In this document: positions 30,902-31,860 of the stretch, in pieces
How the letters are laid out: the number at the start of each line of letters is the position of its first letter
Position numbering within the stretch: the first letter of the stretch is position 1
Source of the DNA: DASZHA01 sp049644325
GTDB taxonomy: Bacteria > Chloroflexota > Dormibacteria > DASZGP01
Assembly: GCA_049644325.1 (NCBI GenBank)
Contig: JBARRR010000031.1
Location: 1-31,860 of the forward strand
DNA length: 31,860 bases
Direction of reading: 5' to 3'
Position numbers and translations under genes: made by a program
The notes under the pieces: model-generated
Seen by the model: only the letters and a program-made list of their open reading frames with translations
Database searches by the model: none
Told to the model about the DNA's origin: nothing

Positions 30902-31860
30902 GTGACATCGGCGCCAACGCCGCTCCGCCTCCGGCCGATGCCGCTGTCCGAGCTCCTCGACGAGCTCTTCCGCATGTACCGCCGCAACTTTGCCCTGGTG
31001 GCGACCACGGCGCTGGCGTTGGAGATCCCGGCGCTGCTCTTCAACTTTCTCACCGGCCAGTTCCGCACCTTCGGCTTCTTCCTCGATTTCTTCGCCAACG
31101 CCGGCAACCCCGACCGCCTGGCGGCGATGGCACCGCCGCAGTCCAACCCCTTCTACCTGGGCATCGGCTACCTCGTCCTCCTGCTGCTGCTGCCGATCAG
31201 CACCGGGCTGATGCTGCGGGTCACCATCGACGTCGCCATGGGCCGCCGCACCAGCCTCCTCGGCGCGCTCCAGCGGACCGCCCGCCGCTACCTCAGCCTG
31301 GCGGCGTTCGACCTGATGGGCGTGCTCGCCGGGCTCGCGGCGGCAGCGGTGATCGTGATCGTCGTGGTGGCCGGCATCGCCCTCGGCAGCCAGGGCCAGG
31401 GCAACGCCCTGGTCATCGTCCTAACCGTGCTGCTGGCCATCGGGCTGGGAGCGGCGGCGCTGGTGGGGGCGGCGTGGATCGGCGTCCGCCTGCTGGTGGT
31501 GGTCCCGGCGATGCTCGAAGAGGAGGTGGGCCCGATCGCGGCCATCCGGCGGAGCTGGGCGCTGGTACGCGGCAGCTTCTGGCGGATCGTCGGGATCATG
31601 CTGATCGTCTACGTGCTGGCGCAGGCGGTGCGGTCGGCGCTGAGCGGAGTCCTGCTGGTGCTGGCCCTGTTCGTTCCCGGTCTCAGTGGCGAAGCGCGCG
31701 GCGGGCTGCTGCTGCTGGCACTGGCGGCGGTCGAGGTCCTGACCACCCCGATCTTTGCCATTGCCGTCACGCTGCTCTACTTCGACCTGCGTGTCCGTCG
31801 GGATGCCATCGACCTGGACCAGCTGGCCGGGGCGGTGGGGCCGGCCCAGCCGCTGCCGCC
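30902..31860 (+). CDS. Multi-pass membrane protein, paralogue of the previous gene (3' end outside window)
   Basis: An open frame from GTG 30902 to the end of the window, 319 codons without a stop, so the gene is partial at its 3' end. It matches the previous gene along its length: LSELLDELFRMYRRNFALVATTALALE at the start, EEEVGPIAAIRRSWALVRGSFWRIVGIMLIVYVLAQ in the middle, and FAIAVTLLYFDLRVRRDAIDLDQLAG near the end. The last conserved block has been passed, so little should be missing. It has about six membrane helices and lies 10 bp after its paralogue. The role is unknown; such tandem copies may form a hetero-oligomer. Confidence 0.82.
   Translation, partial: MTSAPTPLRLRPMPLSELLDELFRMYRRNFALVATTALALEIPALLFNFLTGQFRTFGFFLDFFANAGNPDRLAAMAPPQSNPFYLGIGYLVLLLLLPISTGLMLRVTIDVAMGRRTSLLGALQRTARRYLSLAAFDLMGVLAGLAAAAVIVIVVVAGIALGSQGQGNALVIVLTVLLAIGLGAAALVGAAWIGVRLLVVVPAMLEEEVGPIAAIRRSWALVRGSFWRIVGIMLIVYVLAQAVRSALSGVLLVLALFVPGLSGEARGGLLLLALAAVEVLTTPIFAIAVTLLYFDLRVRRDAIDLDQLAGAVGPAQPLP

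Noticed and set aside
1..31860. tRNA, rRNA, CRISPR, insertion sequence, prophage or attachment sites
   Set aside because: I scanned for them and found no cloverleaf, repeat-spacer pattern, transposase or integrase. Gaps are all shorter than 300 bp.

Overview
This is a very GC-rich stretch of bacterial chromosome with about 27 protein genes, almost no non-coding DNA, and no tRNA, rRNA, insertion sequence, phage gene or CRISPR array that I can see. The mix of genes suggests a free-living, probably soil, high-GC lineage such as Actinomycetota or Chloroflexota/Candidatus Dormibacterota. It includes several Ser/Thr kinases, a PP2C phosphatase, an ECF sigma/anti-sigma pair, a class III cyclase, two type I glutamine synthetases and methylmalonyl-CoA enzymes. 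Apparently leaderless genes with TAnnnT elements fit this too. The phylum is an inference; nothing in the window fixes it.

Layout. (1) 1-4322, plus strand: a MerR-like HTH plus nucleotide cyclase protein (its start may lie outside the window), two SCP2-like lipid-carrier proteins, a SAM methyltransferase and a YedA-like EamA exporter. (2) 4319-8765, minus strand: glutamine synthetase I, a 43-residue membrane protein, 3-hydroxybutyryl-CoA dehydrogenase and a transmembrane Ser/Thr kinase. The kinase ends tail to tail with the exporter on a shared CTAG. (3) 8985-12772, minus strand: a tight four-gene unit of ECF sigma, zinc-type anti-sigma, ABC ATPase and ABC-2 permease. (4) 12849-15507, minus strand: an aldo/keto reductase and a GAF/PucR-type regulator. 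(5) 15664-31860, plus strand: an NTF2-like protein and an amino acid permease. After a strong hairpin comes a long co-directional run: PP2C phosphatase, Ser/Thr kinase, alpha-type glutamine synthetase, DinB-like protein, methylmalonyl-CoA epimerase, methyltransferase, methylmalonyl-CoA mutase large subunit, a 1203-residue kinase with a kelch ectodomain, propionyl-CoA-carboxylase-type beta subunit, and two related multi-pass membrane proteins, the last cut by the window end.

How the genes may work together. Carboxylase beta, epimerase and mutase are three steps of propionyl-CoA to succinyl-CoA. The biotin carboxylase, the B12-binding small mutase subunit and the mutase chaperone are not in the window. 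The pathway genes are interleaved with Ser/Thr kinases: one kinase gene overlaps a glutamine synthetase gene, and the kelch kinase sits directly before the carboxylase, whose N-terminal tail is a Lys/Thr/Ser repeat. This suggests, without proving, phospho-control of nitrogen and propionate metabolism.

Two regulatory patterns stand out. A 19-bp palindrome TTTGTGT-N5-ACACAAA occurs twice, once over the pucR promoter and once upstream of the permease, and is a good candidate operator for the PucR-type protein. Six genes have TAnnnT exactly 6-7 bases before the start codon and no clear Shine-Dalgarno, as expected of leaderless transcripts; in several the TAG of the -10 element is the stop codon of the preceding gene.
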